Shown piece by piece: positions 25,458 through 34,745 of a DNA stretch of 64,000 nt. How positions within the stretch are numbered: the first letter of the stretch is position 1; the number at the start of each line of letters is the position of its first letter. A program made the translations under genes and the position numbers. Origin of the DNA: Haloplanus rubicundus (GTDB lineage Archaea; Halobacteriota; Halobacteria; Halobacteriales; Haloferacaceae); assembly GCF_003342675.1 (NCBI RefSeq), contig NZ_CP031148.1, positions 1,178,001 through 1,242,000 of the forward strand, read 5' to 3'. The notes below the pieces were generated by a model. That model was not told where the DNA came from and did not search any database. It worked only from the letters and a program-made list of their open reading frames with translations.

Positions 25458-26678
25458 ATGGACTCGCCAGACTATCCGCATTCAGTGTCGGAGTACTTGG
25501 ATAGTCAAGGTTGGAATACAACGACGAGAGAAATTCGAGAAGGTACTTACGTCATTGCAGGATCACAAGACGGGGCAGATGATTCTTCTCGAATGTTAAC
25601 GCTAGTTGTTGATGAACCCGAATCCGAACTGACCACATCTCATCTGAAATACTTATTCAAGACTGCAAAGAAAAATAGCGTATCTGATATGAGGATTGCC
25701 TCGGCAGTTGAGATTACAGACACTGCCAAAGGAGCCGCAAGCGAACACGATATCAAGATCCTTAATCAAACTTTCATCGAAACTCAATCGCCCCAAGGCA
25801 GTTCAGAATCCTTGATTCAATCCTCTGAAGAAGAGGGCCATGGTGCGGATACAAAGCATTGGACCCGGAGTGCAAACTGGGTTTACGGCGGAAGAGCAGT
25901 TGGGGGTGAACTAGAACTCTATGAGACTAGGCTCGTCTTTAACCCACGTATTGTCGAAACGTCTGATTCGTTTTTTAATATGATCGGATTTATAAACAAT
26001 ATAGTAAAGATATTTCCAGAAGAAGTCCACAACAATGGGAGTGCTGACCAACTGACGATTCGGAAAGGAAACGTCAGTCAGGTACTGAAAGAGCCCCCTC
26101 GCCAACGCGGAATACGAGATACCCTTTATGCAGGCGGGTTACGGACACGACTCAGAGTTGAGTTACAAACGGGTGAAGAACATCTATTCATAGTGACTGA
26201 TGTAGATAATGTGACAGGGGACCTCAAGAATGCATTTTCTCTCTCGACATCTCCGGAAAAAATAGAACCAAAGAACGACACCGAGAGGGACACTTCCTCA
26301 GAAGCGCCGACACATGATGAGACGAGGTATCCGATCGCGTCCGTATTTGCAGGGATGCTGCTGATCTGGGCGGGGTTTTTTTCGATCTCAGGATCTGGGA
26401 GCCCTATTGGAGATTTTCTCCTCTTCACTACCTTTGGAGCAACTGTACTGCCAAGAATAAGAAAATCAATAACCAACAGGGCTCCAGATCCAATCAAGTG
26501 GCTGTTGTCTCTCCGCACAGTCGGGATCGGACTTATCGGGATATATTCTCTCTTTGTTTTAGCAGCAATTTTCCTAATAATTGGAGAGGCAGTAAATGAT
26601 CCACAGATGTCGGCCGCAACGGCAATCAGTACGTTATTGATAATGCTTGCAATTTCGGTGGGTATCGTCAAGCTTTGA
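25458..26678 (+). CDS. Nuclease-like plus GRAM-like membrane protein
   Basis: 406 residues from ATG 25458 (a TTG three bases upstream is possible). Residues 1-110 have the alternating strand/helix order of Mrr-like PD-(D/E)xK domains (SEYLDSQGWNTTTREIREGT, LTLVVDEPESELTTSHLKYL, MRIASAVEITDTAKGAASEH), but I cannot identify an intact D-ExK pair. Residues about 140-255 look like a GRAM/PH-type lipid-binding fold (ANWVYGGRAVGGELELYETRLVF; LRVELQTGEEHLFIV). Four hydrophobic segments follow, including YPIASVFAGMLLIWAGFFSI and TVGIGLIGIYSLFVLAAIFL. AT-rich relative to neighbours. It stands alone between decayed genes. A membrane-tethered DNA-binding or defence role would be speculation. Confidence 0.55.
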   Translation: MDSPDYPHSVSEYLDSQGWNTTTREIREGTYVIAGSQDGADDSSRMLTLVVDEPESELTTSHLKYLFKTAKKNSVSDMRIASAVEITDTAKGAASEHDIKILNQTFIETQSPQGSSESLIQSSEEEGHGADTKHWTRSANWVYGGRAVGGELELYETRLVFNPRIVETSDSFFNMIGFINNIVKIFPEEVHNNGSADQLTIRKGNVSQVLKEPPRQRGIRDTLYAGGLRTRLRVELQTGEEHLFIVTDVDNVTGDLKNAFSLSTSPEKIEPKNDTERDTSSEAPTHDETRYPIASVFAGMLLIWAGFFSISGSGSPIGDFLLFTTFGATVLPRIRKSITNRAPDPIKWLLSLRTVGIGLIGIYSLFVLAAIFLIIGEAVNDPQMSAATAISTLLIMLAISVGIVKL

Positions 26679-27048
26679 CATCAAATATGGCTGTTTGACT
26701 ACTATTCCGGTCTTGGTCACGATCTTGACGCAGACACACCAAGCAAGCAACACACCGGCATCGGGTACAACGAGGCCGGCGTGTGGTATCGGACGCCGAT
26801 GTGTGTCGATCACGGCATCGAGGACACCTTCGGCGAGGCTATCCCTGATGTCAGCACGACGATGTCGGCCAACTGCTCCTCTTCTCTCGGCTTTGAGGCC
26901 GTCGATCCATTCGTGGGCGTCCTGGAGGCGGCCGCGGAGTTCGCTATCGTCACCTGTGTCGGCAGGCACCTCGACGCCGATCACCTCCCGCGCGTCTTCG
27001 ATGACGAACACCTCAGGCGTGAGTTGATGCACCTTCAGTTCGGATCAG
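26679..27048. other. Gene-poor stretch upstream of the orc gene
   Basis: Both strands are open over much of 26634-27032 (minus strand: MHQLTPEVFVIEDAREVIGV...), with coding-like GC content, but neither translation matches a family I know. It may be a decayed gene. I do not assign a product. Confidence 0.3.
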
Positions 27049-27090
27049 GTTACCCCACAAATTGGGAGATAATCTATACCGTGGGGTAAC
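27049..27090. promoter_or_regulatory. Perfect inverted repeat before the orc gene
   Basis: GTTACCCCAC at 27049-27058 and GTGGGGTAAC at 27081-27090 are exact reverse complements, separated by 22 AT-rich bases (AATTGGGAGATAATCTATAC). It lies 60 bases upstream of the Orc1/Cdc6 start. Either an autoregulatory operator or an initiator-binding site of a small replication origin would fit. It does not resemble the long ORB consensus I know for haloarchaeal chromosomal origins. Confidence 0.55.
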
Positions 27091-27149
27091 TCTCAGCTTT
27101 CTGGAACCCCCTCGGGCGGTTTATGTGTCAGCGGGAATCAACCAGGACC

Positions 27150-28183
27150 GTGATACTCGACCGGCAAGTCCTCGATTCCACGGCCGTGCCGGATCAGGAG
27201 CTGATCGTTCATCGTGGACGGGAGCTCGAGGACTGTCGCACCGCGCTCGATCTCCTCGCTGACGCGCCGACGAACTCCTGTCTCGTCATTCACGGCCCGC
27301 CGGGGACGGGCAAGACGATGATCGCTTGCGAAGTCCTCCGCCGGCTCCGACAACAGGATGCGCTCCAGACGGCCTATGTCGACTGCTGGGAACACTACAG
27401 CGAACATCACGCCCTGTGCGAGGTCGCGAGCGCCCTGGACGTTGGTGGGATCATCCATCGGAACTCGACTCCGACTCGCGAACTGATCGACGCACTGCAG
27501 GCTACTACGGACCAACGGCGGGTGGTCGTCCTCGACGAGGCCGAGATGGTCACTGACGCCAACCTGTTCCGGACGCTTCGGGAGCGCCCCGTTTGGATGT
27601 CGTCTGTATCGTGAACGATACTGGCGAGCTCGTCGAGGATCATCCCGCCGACGTTCGGGCAACGCTCGATCTAGCGACCACGCTCGACTTTGCCACCTAC
27701 TCCGTGCAGCAGTTGATCGCCATCCTCGAGGCCCGTGCGGAACACGGGATTCGGGACGGTGTTGTTCGGAAGCGCGCCATCGAGCAACTTGCCGAGGCCG
27801 TGGACGGTGACGCCCGCCTGGGGATCGCGGCACTCCAGGCGGCTGTCGAGACCGACGTCGAAGCGTCTCGGGACGTGATCTATCCCCAGGACGTCGAGCC
27901 GGCGGTGAAGAACGCCACGCGCCGACTGCACAGACAAACCTTAGACCGCCTTTCCGACCACCAGCAGCTCCTGTACGACACGATTGTCGACGCGGAGGAA
28001 ATCGAGCCCGGCGCTCTCTACGACCGCTATGCAACGTCGGTTCGAGAGGCCAAATCGGAGCGGACCGTTCGCAAGTACGTGACGAAGATGGCTCACTACG
28101 GTCTCGTTGACGTCGAAGGAACCAGCAGGGATCGTCGGTATACCCTGGACCGCGGCGGCTACGTCGACCCTAGCGTGGCGTGA
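27150..28183 (+). pseudogene. Orc1/Cdc6-family replication initiator, frameshifted
   Basis: From GTG 27150 (or ATG 27123) the first frame gives the AAA+ domain: VPDQELIVHRGRELEDC, Walker A GPPGTGKTM (about 27297), Walker B VVVLDEAEM (about 27530) and FRTLRERP. Near 27585 the continuation is one frame over: LDVVCIVNDTGELVEDHPAD, lid region LATTLDFATYSVQQLIAI, and a winged helix (QQLLYDTIVDAEEIEPGALY, RTVRKYVTKMAHYGLVDVEG) to 28183. A one-base deletion in the CGCCCC run near 27580 explains the break. Full length would be about 344 residues, a short plasmid-type Orc. Probably inactive unless the frameshift is a sequencing artefact. Confidence 0.8.
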
Positions 28184-28189
28184 TTACGA

Positions 28190-28735
28190 AGTTCGAGGAG
28201 AAAGCCTCGCCGTTCATGGCGGGGATGAATCCGACAACAGGGCCCCAACCGCCGGAATTAAGGCCCGTGACAGCGAATCGAGCGGTAAGCACAGTGGGCA
28301 AAAAATGGCGGTTGGATTGGGATCCGCCCCGATGACGAAGGCTACCACACCGTCCCCGAGAGGGCGTCTCCGAGGCCGTGGCGACACGGCAGGCAAAAAG
28401 CGACCCTCGCCCGCTTGTGCCTGCCCACCGTGGCACGAAGGACAGGCAGGCCGATGGCACGGCCCGTGCCCGGACGCAGGGAAACCTGCGACTGGGGGGC
28501 ATCCCCGCCGTCTCTCCGAGACGAACGGGATGCACGGTGCAAGCGGATACCGCGTCCGAACGGACGCCGAATACGCCACACCCCTCGCGGGGCCGACGTA
28601 TCGCGCACGAACCCGGTATCGCCTCGTCGAACCCCGTTCGGCAGGCGAGAAGTTGCCAACGGGGACGTGGGAGCGGCCCGCCGTCCCACGGTGGAATCCT
28701 CGCGCTTCAGCGCGGGGAGGATGTCAAGACGGCAG
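28190..28735 (+). mobile_element. Non-coding IS200/IS605 derivative (PATE/MITE-like)
   Basis: The left end TTCGAGGAGAAAGCC plus hairpin GCCTCGCC-GGCGGGG and GATGAATCCGAC (28190-28232) is the same type as the left ends at 62096 and 60951. The right end is CCTCGCGC-TTCAGC-GCGGGGAGG (28697-28725), as at 34140. Between them lie about 460 GC-rich bases with open frames on both strands but no TnpA, TnpB or other family I recognise. It looks like an internally deleted element that could be moved in trans. Confidence 0.5.
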
Positions 28736-28786
28736 AGGGGAGTCCACTGACAAGCCCACGACTTCAGTCGTTGGTTACTGACGTCT
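28736..28786 (-). repeat. Solitary IS right end
   Basis: GAGTCCACTGACAAGCCCACG then ACTTCAGTCGTTGGT repeats the C-terminal codons and right-end palindrome of the tnpB element at 48205-49650 (there AGCCCACGACTTCAGTCGTGGG). No tnpB is attached here. Confidence 0.55.
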
Positions 28787-29003
28787 CGGTTTGATCCTGA
28801 TGGGCTTCACGAACAGCCCGAATCTCTCGCTGCAACACTTGATCCGCTTTCCGGCCAGAACGACGCTCACGAAGGATTGGCAAATCGAACTCTGCCTCAC
28901 ACTCGGGACAACGCCACGGAGGAGTTTTTTGTGTCCGTTGATACACGTCTGCTGACTGGCACTCTGGGCAAGCGGTCGTCTCACCATAGTCCTTCGTTTG
29001 CAT
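28764..29003 (-). CDS. Small zinc-ribbon protein
   Basis: 79 residues, MQTKDYGETTACPECQSADV. Two CPEC knuckles 20 residues apart (CPECQS and CPECEAEF) form a zinc ribbon, followed by a basic helical tail (LRERRSGRKADQVLQREIRA). Small zinc-finger proteins of this type are common in haloarchaea and mostly uncharacterised. The 3' end runs into the IS right-end copy at 28736-28786, so its last residues may come from that element. No partner gene. Confidence 0.55.
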   Translation of the reverse strand: MQTKDYGETTACPECQSADVYQRTQKTPPWRCPECEAEFDLPILRERRSGRKADQVLQREIRAVREAHQDQTETSVTND

Positions 29004-29335
29004 TTCTTCACCAGTTCAGTCATCCAGCGTCTAAAGTAGTTTGTTGACTCCTTTCCGTATGATTAGAGTTTTTAATACGGAATGAACAGATGGAGATGGG
29101 TCGTCCATTCAGGCCCGATCAGACGGATTCATTCCCCCCTCCCCAACCCCACTCAATCCGTCTGTTTCTGATACTTTCCCCCTCTACGAAGATATTACAC
29201 GTAGTTAGAGACGGTACAGGAGAAACCCCCCGGCTTTAGCCGTGGGATGAATCCGTACGCTCCGTGTTACAAACCACCGGACGTAACGACCCTGACTCTC
29301 AAACGTTAATAAATAATCTAGATCACATCTAATGT
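29004..29335. other. AT-rich spacer with an IS left end
   Basis: No gene. 29215-29258 is an IS200/IS605 left end (AACCCCCCGGCTTTAGCCGTGGGATGAATCCG) belonging to the interrupted tnpB that follows. 29040-29215 is AT-rich and featureless. Confidence 0.5.
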
Positions 29336-29741
29336 ATGGAAGTGCGCCGGACTGTCCCCGTTACGCTTGACGTGGACAGTGACGACGATGCACTTCTCCG
29401 CAACACCGTCGACGAGTTTCTGTTCGCGGCACAATACGTGGTTGACTACGCGTTCCAAGGTGAATACGTCACCACAAGCAAAGGGCAACTCCAAGACGAA
29501 ACCTACGACGATGTGTGCGACCAGACACCTCAACACGGGTCTTGTCCAGAATGCCCGGAACAAAGCTGCTGAAGCCTGTAAGAGCGTAATTGAACGGTGG
29601 AAGCAGGGCAACAAAGCGTCGAAACCGCGGATGACTTCGCCGCATGTCGTCTACGACCACCGAACCGCTACGTTCTACGACGACTACGTATCCCTCGCCA
29701 CCACAGACGGTCGAATTGAAGCCGACTACGTGCTGCCAGGT

Positions 29742-31186
29742 GACATCCTCCTCGCCGTAAACGGCGAGGCTTCCCGTGCCGCAGGTGGGATATTTGCTGG
29801 TCTACGACACGGCCTGTTCTCTCGTGTGAAACGTCCCGCTCTCGCGGTCGAACAAGTATGTCGATGGCTGTGCCACACAGCCGTTACTCCTATCCTCGCC
29901 GTGAGGACTCGGAGTTATCTTCTGCCGCATATTCTCCGCCCCGTTACAGTCTGCGTTGGCTACCAACTCGCACGACGAGCAGACGTACAGGCCACGTTCG
30001 ACACGGTTTGATTTCGTATCGTCACCACACGCTGAACACGTTTTCGAGGTGTTCCACTCGTTCTCTTTCAATACCTCAACACCCCGTATTTCTCCTTTGT
30101 ATTCGAGGTGCTGGTAGATTCGGTCGAACGCCCACGAGTGTAGTTTCTTATTGCCGGTTTTGCCCCAGTCTGACTCTCGGACGCCTTCAGGCCAACTCAC
30201 CGCGAGCGTGCCGACACCGCGTTCGACACACTCCGTGATGATAGCGTCCGTCAGCGTGTGGTAGTAGTGTGTCTCACGTTCAGAGAGTTTCCGACCCGCC
30301 CACATCGACTTCTCTGACGGCCCGTCTTCTCCCTCAGTGTCGTACTCAGCTCTGGTGAAGTAGTGTTTGTCTTCTTTGAGCGAGTTGCCGGGGTACAGGA
30401 CGTATTCATCCGGGAATGCGACCGTGGCGATATTCTTAATTCCGAGGTCGATCCCCGCAACACCGTCGCCTGCTGTGTCAGCAGATTCGAACTCGACGTT
30501 ACAGACGAAGTGGAGTTCCCATTCGTCGCCGTTCCAGACGGCCCGAACGTTCTGTACGCTGTTGACCTCCGAGAGGTCAACATCAGGTCGAGTCTGGTAC
30601 TCGCAAAGCAGGAAGTCTGAGAAGTGTTCTTTCAGATTCGAGCCTTTCGAGAGTCGGACCCGATTGTTGTCAGGGTCGTGTTTGAACCCATCTTCTTTGA
30701 ACGTCACCGTGGAACGTGGTCGGCTGTCGCCGTGTTTGCGGTAGCCGGGCGGATTCGCCTCACTGGAGGAGTGTCGCAGATCGAACCATGACTGGAAAGC
30801 GTCGGAAAGTTCTTCGATGACTTTCTGACTGGATTGTGCGTTCAAATCTTTCCAGCACGACTGGTTCTTCATGTACGATTTCAGCACACTACCGTTTGGG
30901 ATTTCGCCGGTTGCGTCCCAGATACGGTCGGCTGTCCATCGTGCGACGTTCCAGATTTTGGAGGCGGAGTCTCCGAGCGAATCAAGACCATCACAGACCT
31001 GTTGGTGGTTCTGGATGGAACCAACGTAGGTACGTGTGGCCTTAATCGCCATACATAGACTGTCTCGATAAACTAACTTAATGGTGTGGATGTGCGTGGA
31101 ATATCCAACCTGCCGTCCGTGAGGGATTGGGTCAGCGTTGTTGGATTCACTCCCGGCGTAAACGCCGGGATTCTCTCCTCGTAGAA
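29742..31186 (-). mobile_element. IS1341-type element nested inside an older tnpB
   Basis: Right end near 29748-29790 (CCTCGCCGTAAACGGCGAGG) and left end near 31146-31180 (CCCGGCGTAAACGCCGGG). One tnpB. It lies in the LP|RNTDTPH position of the host tnpB, in opposite orientation. Very similar to the element at 44913-46350: same end design and a protein of identical length. Confidence 0.85.
29802..31052 (-). CDS. tnpB: TnpB-like protein, RuvC-II Glu replaced by Ser
   Basis: 416 residues from the ATG at 31052 ([19 protein letters not shown]), chosen because the homologue at 45039 starts at the same residue; upstream in-frame sequence is the IS left end. RuvC-I is [13 protein letters not shown] (Asp present). 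The RuvC-II segment reads [20 protein letters not shown], so the Glu position is Ser and the usual DL is WP. The zinc ribbon CSACG...CSSC and Ruv[13 protein letters not shown] are intact. Roughly nine of ten residues match the protein at 45039, which shares the same substitution. The element therefore seems to spread with this altered active site. Confidence 0.87.
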   Translation of the reverse strand: MAIKATRTYVGSIQNHQQVCDGLDSLGDSASKIWNVARWTADRIWDATGEIPNGSVLKSYMKNQSCWKDLNAQSSQKVIEELSDAFQSWFDLRHSSSEANPPGYRKHGDSRPRSTVTFKEDGFKHDPDNNRVRLSKGSNLKEHFSDFLLCEYQTRPDVDLSEVNSVQNVRAVWNGDEWELHFVCNVEFESADTAGDGVAGIDLGIKNIATVAFPDEYVLYPGNSLKEDKHYFTRAEYDTEGEDGPSEKSMWAGRKLSERETHYYHTLTDAIITECVERGVGTLAVSWPEGVRESDWGKTGNKKLHSWAFDRIYQHLEYKGEIRGVEVLKENEWNTSKTCSACGDDTKSNRVERGLYVCSSCELVANADCNGAENMRQKITPSPHGEDRSNGCVAQPSTYLFDRESGTFHTREQAVS

Positions 31187-32062
31187 AGATAGGAACACTG
31201 ACACGCCCCATGCGGAGTACCTGTTTTCCGACGAGTACGAGACAACAGGGGCGGAGTTACACCGAAAGCACAGCGAGTGGCAACTTCACATCCACTGCAA
31301 GAAGGACGTGGAGTCCGACGTAGCAGATCAAGCAACCACCGAGAACGGAACGGTTCTTGGGGTTGATCTCGGCGTGAACAATCTGGCCGCTGCCTCAACT
31401 GGCACATTCTGGACGGGTAACGAGTTCGACCACTGGCGACAAGAATACGAGAAGCGGCGTGGTGATCTCCAAGTGTGCGGGACACGATGGGCGCACGAAA
31501 ACATCCAGTCAGTCGGTCGGAAAGAAGAAGGCCGATTCAAGCAGACACTCCACCAGATCAGCAACGAGATCGTTGCGGAAGCGCGTGACTACGGGTGTTC
31601 GGTTATCGTATTCGAAGACCTCACAGACATTCGGGAGCGTACTGGCGCGTCGTGGGGTCACAAGTGGGCGTTCAACCGCCTGTACGAATACGTCGAATAC
31701 AAGGCTGTAGAGTGCGGGATCGACGTAGAGCAGGTAGACCCGGAGAACACCTCTCGGCGGTGTTCCCATTGTGGGTTCACGCACCCGGACAATCGGGGTA
31801 GCGAACGCTTCAAGTGTCAGAAATGCGGGTGCGAGAACCACGCCGACTACAACGCCGCAAAGAACATTGGACTACGGTATCTTCGTCGCAACCAAACCGG
31901 GGGCGACGAAGGCGCACCCTTGGGCGTGCGCTTGAACAGCGGGACGCTGAACGTGAACGGTGAGTATGAATCACCTGCCGACGTGTCGGCCAGAACGGGA
32001 GTCCACGCTGAATCCCACCGCTTTAGCGGTGGGTAGCTCAATAATTTGATGTCGTACTGGGG

Positions 32063-33637
32063 TTACCCGGCGTTATACGCACTAATCACCTCCAAGACAT
32101 CAATAAATTGGACGTTAACGCCGTTATACGGCCCTCCTGTGTTATAAGCGTCAATCACTTGTAAAACATCTATGAATTCCGGTTCGCCCGGTTCAGTGGG
32201 GAGACCAGTGTCTGTGATTTCTATATCCGCAGTCGTTGACGCGGAACGAGATTCATCATTAGCAGTAAGTGTCCCCGTCACATCAAAGCTAACAGTTCCT
32301 GTAGAGGCGTCCTTGGGGGCTTCGAACGTATACGTGGTAGTGACAGACTCGCCGGGTGAGATTGGAGTAAGGTAGAATCGATCCGGTTGATTCTCGCCAT
32401 CACCAGCAACCTCAATCAACGAGAGCTCTCCAGGTATTGCTACCTCTAATCCGGCAGCGTCGGCCGTCATATTTCCAGTATTGGTAAGTGTAATAGTGGC
32501 TGCCACTTCATCACCCGGCCTGACGGTTTTAGGCGTGTCGGCGGAAACTGCTACATCTGCAGTACCCCCATCCGAAACCTCTATGTTTGCGGTCGTTGAT
32601 GCAGAGCGAGATCCATCAGCGAACTGAAGGCTCCCCGTCACGTTGACGCCAACGATTCCCGGAGAAGCGTTTTGAGGGGTCTTGAAGGTATACGTGGTAG
32701 TGACAGAATCATCGGGCGAGAGAGAATCAAGGTAGAACCGGTCTGGTTGGTTCGTCCCGTCACCCGTAACCCCAACTACTGAGAATTCTTCAGGCACTGT
32801 TACTTCTAATGCGCCAGCGTCGGCAGTCGCACTTCCAGTATTGGTGAGTGTGACCGTGACTGTTACTTCATTACCCGGTGTGACGGGCCCTGATATATCC
32901 GTGGAGATCTCTACTTGTTCAGTAGCGTCATCTGCTTCCGTGAGAACAACATCTGCAGTTGTTGTGGTATTCTCGGCAACGTTAACAGTGGTTGAGCCGT
33001 TCTCGTACCCCTCTGCTTCAGCGTCAACCTGATATTCCTGATCAGCCTCTACTTCAATCAGATACGATCCATCTGACCCGGCGGTAGTTGTCGCAGCGGT
33101 TTCACCTGTTTGTATCGAGACGACCGTTACTTCAGCGCTGGGTATGGGATTGTCATCAGTATCTACAATATCCCCAGAAATATAACCCGACTGGAGTTCT
33201 TTCTGTTGAAGAATAATATTTGCAGTTGTTGTGGTATTCTCGGCAACGTTAACAGTGGTTGAGCCGTTCTCGTACCCCTCTGCTTCAGCGTCAACCTGAT
33301 ATTCTTGATCAGCCTCTACTTCAACCAGATACGACCCATCTGATCCGGCAGTAGTTGTTGCCGCGGTTTCACCTGTTTGTGTATTAATGATCTCAATGCC
33401 GGCCGCGGCGATGTCATTATTCTCAGCATCGGAAATACGACCAGAAATGAACCCTGTTGCCGTGTCTTCAGTCGCATAGAATCCGGTCTCGTCAGGAGTA
33501 GTGAGACCGGTTGTCCGCTCGTGTATGCTGGGGACTGTTTGATCGTCGGCCTCACTGATTGCGAAAGCACTTCCAGTAGGGGCGGCGACCACGATGGTAA
33601 CTGTGAGCAAGAGCAGGATGACACTTCTACGACTCAT
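32063..33637 (-). CDS. Exported multi-domain surface protein with docking-like repeat
   Basis: 524 residues. A Sec signal (MSRRSVILLLLTVTIVVAAP) is followed by two carboxypeptidase-regulatory-like domains (about residues 65-145 and 150-232; NxxPSAEVTVVSIQTGETAATT), nearly identical even at DNA level. Two DUF11/NEW3-like beta-sandwiches follow (about 240-350 and 352-460; VTVTLTNTGSATADAGALEV). The C-terminus (about 478-524) is the shared pair FIDVLQVIDAYNTG and FIDVLEVISAYNAG after LPTEPGEPE. No catalytic motif. Many NTT/NGS sequons predict N-glycosylation. It lies 27 bases from the end of the interrupted tnpB. Likely an adhesive or structural surface protein. Confidence 0.82.
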   Translation of the reverse strand: MSRRSVILLLLTVTIVVAAPTGSAFAISEADDQTVPSIHERTTGLTTPDETGFYATEDTATGFISGRISDAENNDIAAAGIEIINTQTGETAATTTAGSDGSYLVEVEADQEYQVDAEAEGYENGSTTVNVAENTTTTANIILQQKELQSGYISGDIVDTDDNPIPSAEVTVVSIQTGETAATTTAGSDGSYLIEVEADQEYQVDAEAEGYENGSTTVNVAENTTTTADVVLTEADDATEQVEISTDISGPVTPGNEVTVTVTLTNTGSATADAGALEVTVPEEFSVVGVTGDGTNQPDRFYLDSLSPDDSVTTTYTFKTPQNASPGIVGVNVTGSLQFADGSRSASTTANIEVSDGGTADVAVSADTPKTVRPGDEVAATITLTNTGNMTADAAGLEVAIPGELSLIEVAGDGENQPDRFYLTPISPGESVTTTYTFEAPKDASTGTVSFDVTGTLTANDESRSASTTADIEITDTGLPTEPGEPEFIDVLQVIDAYNTGGPYNGVNVQFIDVLEVISAYNAG

Positions 33638-33734
33638 GGTGACATTTATTTTTATTCGTGTTTAAAAAACTTATCAGGAAAATAAATGCTATCCAATTAA
33701 CGATTCCAGGTGGCATTCGTCATAGAGATTCAAG

Positions 33735-34688
33735 GTGAACTCCAGTTTGAGCCGTGGGACAAGTGACACGCTTTCGGGACATACTGGGAGTCCGACAACG
33801 TCTATTGCGACGTTACACAAGCCCGATGGAACGTTCTACCTGCACGTCCGATTCCAGAAAGAGCCTAGAGCAGACATTTCGCCAGTCGAGAACAGAACAG
33901 TTCTGGGTGTCGATTGTAAGGTCAATGGCTATCTGGCGACCATCAGTACGTGGGGGTTCCTCGGGAATGTAGACTTTTTGAACCCAACCGGGACGGTACG
34001 AGCGCAAGAGCGACACCCTACACTAAGACTAGTATGCGCTCGACCCATTTCATGATCCAAGTATGGTGGCTCGTTCGGAAACTGAAGCGAAGATCACCTC
34101 CGTGGGTCGGTAGCCGAACCCCTAACGGAGGAATCCTCGCGCTTTAGCGCGGGGAGAATGTCAATTGCATCGGGCCGCCCCACAATCGTGGTCGAAGTAC
34201 GCCGACACGACTGCGATGTCATCGTGGTTGAGAACTTGGAATGGATTCGAGCACGTATCTTGAACGCGAAGCGGTTCCAGCAGTGGGCGTTCAACGGACT
34301 CCAAGAACACGTCGTGTGCAAAGGAAAGGAGTCTGAGATTCTTGTTGGTGATGTACCTCCGCAGCACATCTCGCAACGGTGTAGTCATTCGGAGTGTGAA
34401 TTCACCCGCGAGGACCATGGTGATGGTAACGAGTTCGAGTGGATGAAGTGCAAAAAAGAACTCCACGTGGACTACAATGCCGTTCGGAATATCGGATGGT
34501 TTCTTGTCGAGTACCGGCCCACGTCTGGTGTTGGACGCACAAACTGTCAGGTTGTGCTGAAGTCAGGGACAGTGAACGGGGGTGCTCAGATAAGCCAGTC
34601 AAACTGGGATCATCTCGACAGTCCGATTTTACTATTGTCTGCGCGGGTGCGCGCGAAGCAAGATTTCAATTGCCAACTGGCTGAGTGA
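33735..34688 (+). pseudogene. Decayed tnpB with an IS end inside
   Basis: Pieces in order: GTFYLHVRFQKEPRADIS, then RTVLGVDCKVNGYLATIST (RuvC-I; the first Asp present but Leu-Gly replaced), a break with an unrelated IS-type terminus at 34098-34165, then CDVIVVENLEWIRARILNAK (RuvC-II with Glu), SQRCSHSECEFTREDHG zinc ribbon (spacing abnormal, CKKE for CxxC) and VDYNAVRNIG. The N-terminal third is missing. Not functional. Confidence 0.75.
34098..34165 (+). repeat. IS terminus copy, same as 1966-2038
   Basis: CCTCCGTGGGTCGGTAGCCG, then ACCCCTAACGGAGG, then CCTCGCGCTTTAGCGCGGGG and AGAATGTCAATT. The first stem (CCTCCGT/ACGGAGG) and second stem (CGCGC/GCGCG) are both preserved relative to 1966-2038. 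It sits within a decayed tnpB, so one element has inserted in another and then been mostly lost. Confidence 0.6.
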
Positions 34689-34745
34689 GATCATCATTTT
34701 GTATGCTGTCCGTCTAACAAAGGTCTGACACAGATTTGATTGGTA

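Larger units (their letters stand above)
29336..32036 (+). pseudogene. tnpB interrupted by another tnpB element
   Basis: The 5' part (29336-29741) reads [20 protein letters not shown]..., with one frame change near 29525, then [20 protein letters not shown] up to [11 protein letters not shown]. The 3' part (31187-32036) resumes with [16 protein letters not shown], Ruv[15 protein letters not shown], Ruv[16 protein letters not shown] (canonical Glu present), a zinc ribbon and HADYNAAKN, ending at [10 protein letters not shown]. Aligned with the intact TnpB at 51919 (DFVLPNEQRDTPHSAYLF), the two parts meet almost to the residue around the inserted element at 29742-31186. The right-end palindrome is at 32010-32040. 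Confidence 0.88.

Noticed and set aside
26634-27089. Overlapping open frames on both strands
   Set aside because: Neither matches a known family, both lack a promoter or clear start, and the region lies between a complete gene and the orc inverted repeat. Left as unassigned sequence.
27049-27090. Inverted repeat as a chromosomal ORB element
   Set aside because: It lacks the longer G-rich ORB consensus known from haloarchaeal chromosomal origins, and the linked orc gene is frameshifted. Kept only as an operator or plasmid-type site.
28107-28781. A 224-codon open frame with Cys/His residues across the non-coding IS derivative
   Set aside because: It starts within the orc gene, crosses the IS left and right ends, and is Arg/Pro-rich on several frames at once. 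It is better explained by GC-rich palindromic sequence.
33735-34055. Independent small gene
   Set aside because: The translation contains RTVLGVDCKVNGYLATIST, which is the RuvC-I block of a decayed tnpB continued at 34158-34688.
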